A stretch of DNA of 64,000 nt from CAYYMH01 sp964472785. GTDB taxonomy: Bacteria; Zhuqueibacterota; Zhuqueibacteria; Thermofontimicrobiales; Thermofontimicrobiaceae. The notes under the pieces are model-generated. The model searched no databases. It worked only from the letters and a program-made list of their open reading frames with translations, and was not told the origin of the DNA. The translations under genes and the position numbers were made by a program. Location of the stretch: positions 186,001-250,000 of the forward strand of contig CAYYMH010000001.1 in assembly GCA_964472785.1 (NCBI GenBank). The letters are read 5' to 3'. Below, piece by piece: positions 62,104 to 64,000 of this stretch; the first letter of the stretch is position 1, and the number at the start of each line of letters is the position of its first letter.

Positions 62104-62823
62104 ATGGAATACAAAGAGAAATTAAAAAATATATTTGTGCTGATTGCCAGCCTGGTTAAATACAACTTGAAAATTATCTTCGCGAACAAATTTATTTATT
62201 TTTTGTTGGCAGCAGTGGTGTTTTTTCTGCTCGTGACCATTCTAAATTTAGCCAGCTCAGAATCTGATCCGACAGAAGGTTTAGTTTATTACTGGCTGCT
62301 GGTTCCCGGCTTATTACTCATTTTTTACCCGACCGTGTTCGGAATCCAGAACGATGTGGACACGCGAATGATTGAGATTCTTTTTGGGATACCGAATTAC
62401 CGTTATAAAGTGTGGCTTATCCGGTTGGTTCTTATCTATGTCGTCGTATTTTTAATTTTATTAATATTGAGCTTAATCAGTTCGCTGGCGCTGATTTCTT
62501 TTTCGGTGTTAAATATGGTATTTCAACTCATGTTTCCCATTTTTCTGCTGGGAACGTTGGCATTTATGGTATCCACTATGGTTCGCAACGGAAACGGTAC
62601 TGCGGTTCTGATGGTTATCATCGGACTTTTCTTTTGGATCGGCACCGGATTTTTGCCCCATCGGTTCAATCTGTTTTTAAATCCCTACTCGGTTCCTTCA
62701 GATATGAACGAGGTGGTGTGGGCGCAGACCACATTTAACAATCGGATTTATGTCGCTGTTGCCATGATCGTCTGTGTGCTGTTCGGATTAATCATGTTGC
62801 AAAAGCGGGAGAAGTTTATTTGA
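62104..62823 (+). CDS. ABC-2-type permease
   Basis: 239 residues. Six membrane helices: about 20-42 (IFANKFIYFLLAAVVFFLLV), 60-78, then GIQNDVDTRMIEILFGIPNYRYKVWLIR before the third, and hydrophobic stretches to the end (VAMIVCVLFGLIMLQK). DTRMIEILFGIPNYRY is the cytosolic coupling-helix region of ABC-2 permeases. It directly follows the fused RND/ABC gene and has no ATPase of its own, so the fused ATPase domain is its likely partner. It corresponds to the membrane part of the earlier 1111-residue protein without the M1-like domain. Confidence 0.85.
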   Translation: MEYKEKLKNIFVLIASLVKYNLKIIFANKFIYFLLAAVVFFLLVTILNLASSESDPTEGLVYYWLLVPGLLLIFYPTVFGIQNDVDTRMIEILFGIPNYRYKVWLIRLVLIYVVVFLILLILSLISSLALISFSVLNMVFQLMFPIFLLGTLAFMVSTMVRNGNGTAVLMVIIGLFFWIGTGFLPHRFNLFLNPYSVPSDMNEVVWAQTTFNNRIYVAVAMIVCVLFGLIMLQKREKFI

Positions 62824-62866
62824 TGAATCTTACGCGCGTATTTTCAATTAAATATTCAAGAACATT

Positions 62867-64000
62867 ATGACTTCAAAGCAGCGATTTATTAAAGCACTTA
62901 ACCGCGAGAAACCAGACCGCCTGCCAGTAACAACGCATCATGTAATGAAATATTTTCTCGATAACTACATGGACGGCACCTCGACGGATGAGTTTTTTGA
63001 TTATTTCGGAATGGATGCCATTAAATGGTGTCTGCCCATTAAGCCTGATGAAAAGCAGGGGGCTTATTTTGATCCGGAACATTCCGGATCAGACCATTGG
63101 GAAGGTCGGCGTGTGATTTCTGATCACTGGCAAATTCGATCTCAGAAGATTGCTGAATCTCCTTTTTTAACAGAACGCTATGAAATCATCACACCCGAAA
63201 AAACGCTCACCATGGTGCTGCAATCCAATGAACAGACGTCGTGGATTAAAGAGTACTTAATTAAAGAAAAAGCAAAAATTGAGCTGATTGAAAGATTTGC
63301 TCCGACCCTGCTCTGTGATACAGATACAGTGAATCAAATTAGCGCTGATTTCGGAGAGCGCGGCATTGTCCGTGGACATATTATTTGCGCTGACATTTAC
63401 GGACAACCTGGCTGCTGGCAGGATGCGTGCTGTTTGTTCGGCACCGAAAATATGATTCTTCAAACGTATGATGATCCCGGTTGGGTTCATGAATTTTTGA
63501 AAATTCTCCAGCATCGCAAGCTGAAATATATTCGTTCGCTGAAAGGGGCAAAATATGATCTTATGGAGCTTGGCGGAGGGGATGCCTCCAGCACGGTCAT
63601 TTCTCCGAAAATATTCAACAATTTTGTCGCACCCTACGATGCGGAATTAATCGAAGCCGCGCACCAGTCAAATCAGCGAATTGTCTATCACACCTGCGGT
63701 GGTATGATGCCGATTTTAAAAGACATTGCGGCAATGATGCCTGACGCGATGGAGACCTTTACCCCGAAAGAGATGGGAGGAGATGTCAATTTAGCTGAAG
63801 CCAAAAAACAGATCGGCGATCAGGTCTGTATGATCGGCGGATTCGATCAGTTTCATTATTTTCAAAAATGTTCTCCCGAAAAAACCAGAGCAGCGGTTCG
63901 ACGATGCTTCCGTGATGCCGGTGAAAATGGAGGCTATATCCTTTGCCCCTCGGATCATTTCTTTGACGCGGATGTTGAGCTGATTGAGGCGTATGTGGAT
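62867..64000 (+). CDS. Uroporphyrinogen decarboxylase-like (MtaA-type) methyltransferase, partial
   Basis: The gene runs off the window end; 378 residues are visible. The start MTSKQRFIKALNREKPDRLP is typical of UroD-superfamily TIM barrels. VYHTCGGMM gives the HxC zinc motif of MtaA/MtbA/CmuA cobalamin-methyltransferases, not the arginine set of true HemE; so methyl transfer from a methylated corrinoid, not haem synthesis, is more likely. GHIICADIYGQPGCWQDACC is unusually rich in cysteine. It starts 44 bases after the permease and may be co-transcribed. Corrinoid partner genes would be expected nearby but outside the window. Confidence 0.8.
   Translation, partial: MTSKQRFIKALNREKPDRLPVTTHHVMKYFLDNYMDGTSTDEFFDYFGMDAIKWCLPIKPDEKQGAYFDPEHSGSDHWEGRRVISDHWQIRSQKIAESPFLTERYEIITPEKTLTMVLQSNEQTSWIKEYLIKEKAKIELIERFAPTLLCDTDTVNQISADFGERGIVRGHIICADIYGQPGCWQDACCLFGTENMILQTYDDPGWVHEFLKILQHRKLKYIRSLKGAKYDLMELGGGDASSTVISPKIFNNFVAPYDAELIEAAHQSNQRIVYHTCGGMMPILKDIAAMMPDAMETFTPKEMGGDVNLAEAKKQIGDQVCMIGGFDQFHYFQKCSPEKTRAAVRRCFRDAGENGGYILCPSDHFFDADVELIEAYVD

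Overview
The window comes from a Gram-negative, AT-rich, non-Bacteroidetes-like member of the wider FCB assemblage (Calditrichota/KSB1-type lineages fit; this is inference). Supporting signs are lipid A and Kdo genes, BamA, TamB and OmpH, an LpxC-FabZ fusion protein, a tiny ribosomal protein THX gene, and promoters of the ordinary sigma-70 form (TTGACA, 17 bp, TATATT) rather than the Bacteroidetes form. It is a draft assembly: a 100-N gap at 2858-2957 is flanked by the same 55 bases on both sides, so the two contigs almost certainly overlap and the gap is not real.

Region 1 (1-28.1 kb, nearly all minus strand) is housekeeping. In transcription order it holds a cysteine desulfurase and MnmA (tRNA thiolation), PanB-PanC, a small secreted protein, a LytR_C-domain protein with WaaA, MtnA, a TPR lipoprotein, and then the envelope block UppS, TamB, BamA, OmpH, LpxD, LpxC-FabZ, LpxA, a lipoyl/octanoyl transferase, an outer membrane protein, Dxr and RseP. 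An aminotransferase and the start of GcvT follow.

Region 2 (28.1-38.5 kb) is mixed: a HAD-like protein, a TlpA-like thioredoxin, a GlmU-like nucleotidyltransferase, THX, an MgtC-type membrane protein, a GH63-like lipoprotein, a kinase/class III aminotransferase fusion, LexA with a small coiled-coil gene that has its own LexA-type operator, and dCTP deaminase.

Region 3 (38.9-64 kb, all plus strand) holds a metallopeptidase lipoprotein, a divergent class IV aminotransferase, a methyltransferase, a GH97 glucosidase with a Gfo/Idh/MocA oxidoreductase, and then the most unusual locus, 46.6-62.8 kb. There an ABC ATPase, an ABC permease fused to a peptidase-M1-like domain that lacks the zinc motif, a TolC protein, a membrane-fusion lipoprotein and an RND pump are followed by a 1573-residue protein that joins a whole RND pump, extra membrane helices and an ABC ATPase in one chain, and then by a separate ABC permease. 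This looks like a hybrid RND/ABC export system. The window ends inside a UroD/MtaA-like gene.

Many intergenic spaces carry imperfect inverted-repeat elements, often just after stop codons; two of them supply the stop codon of the neighbouring gene (waaA, dcd). No tRNA, rRNA, CRISPR array or transposase gene was seen.
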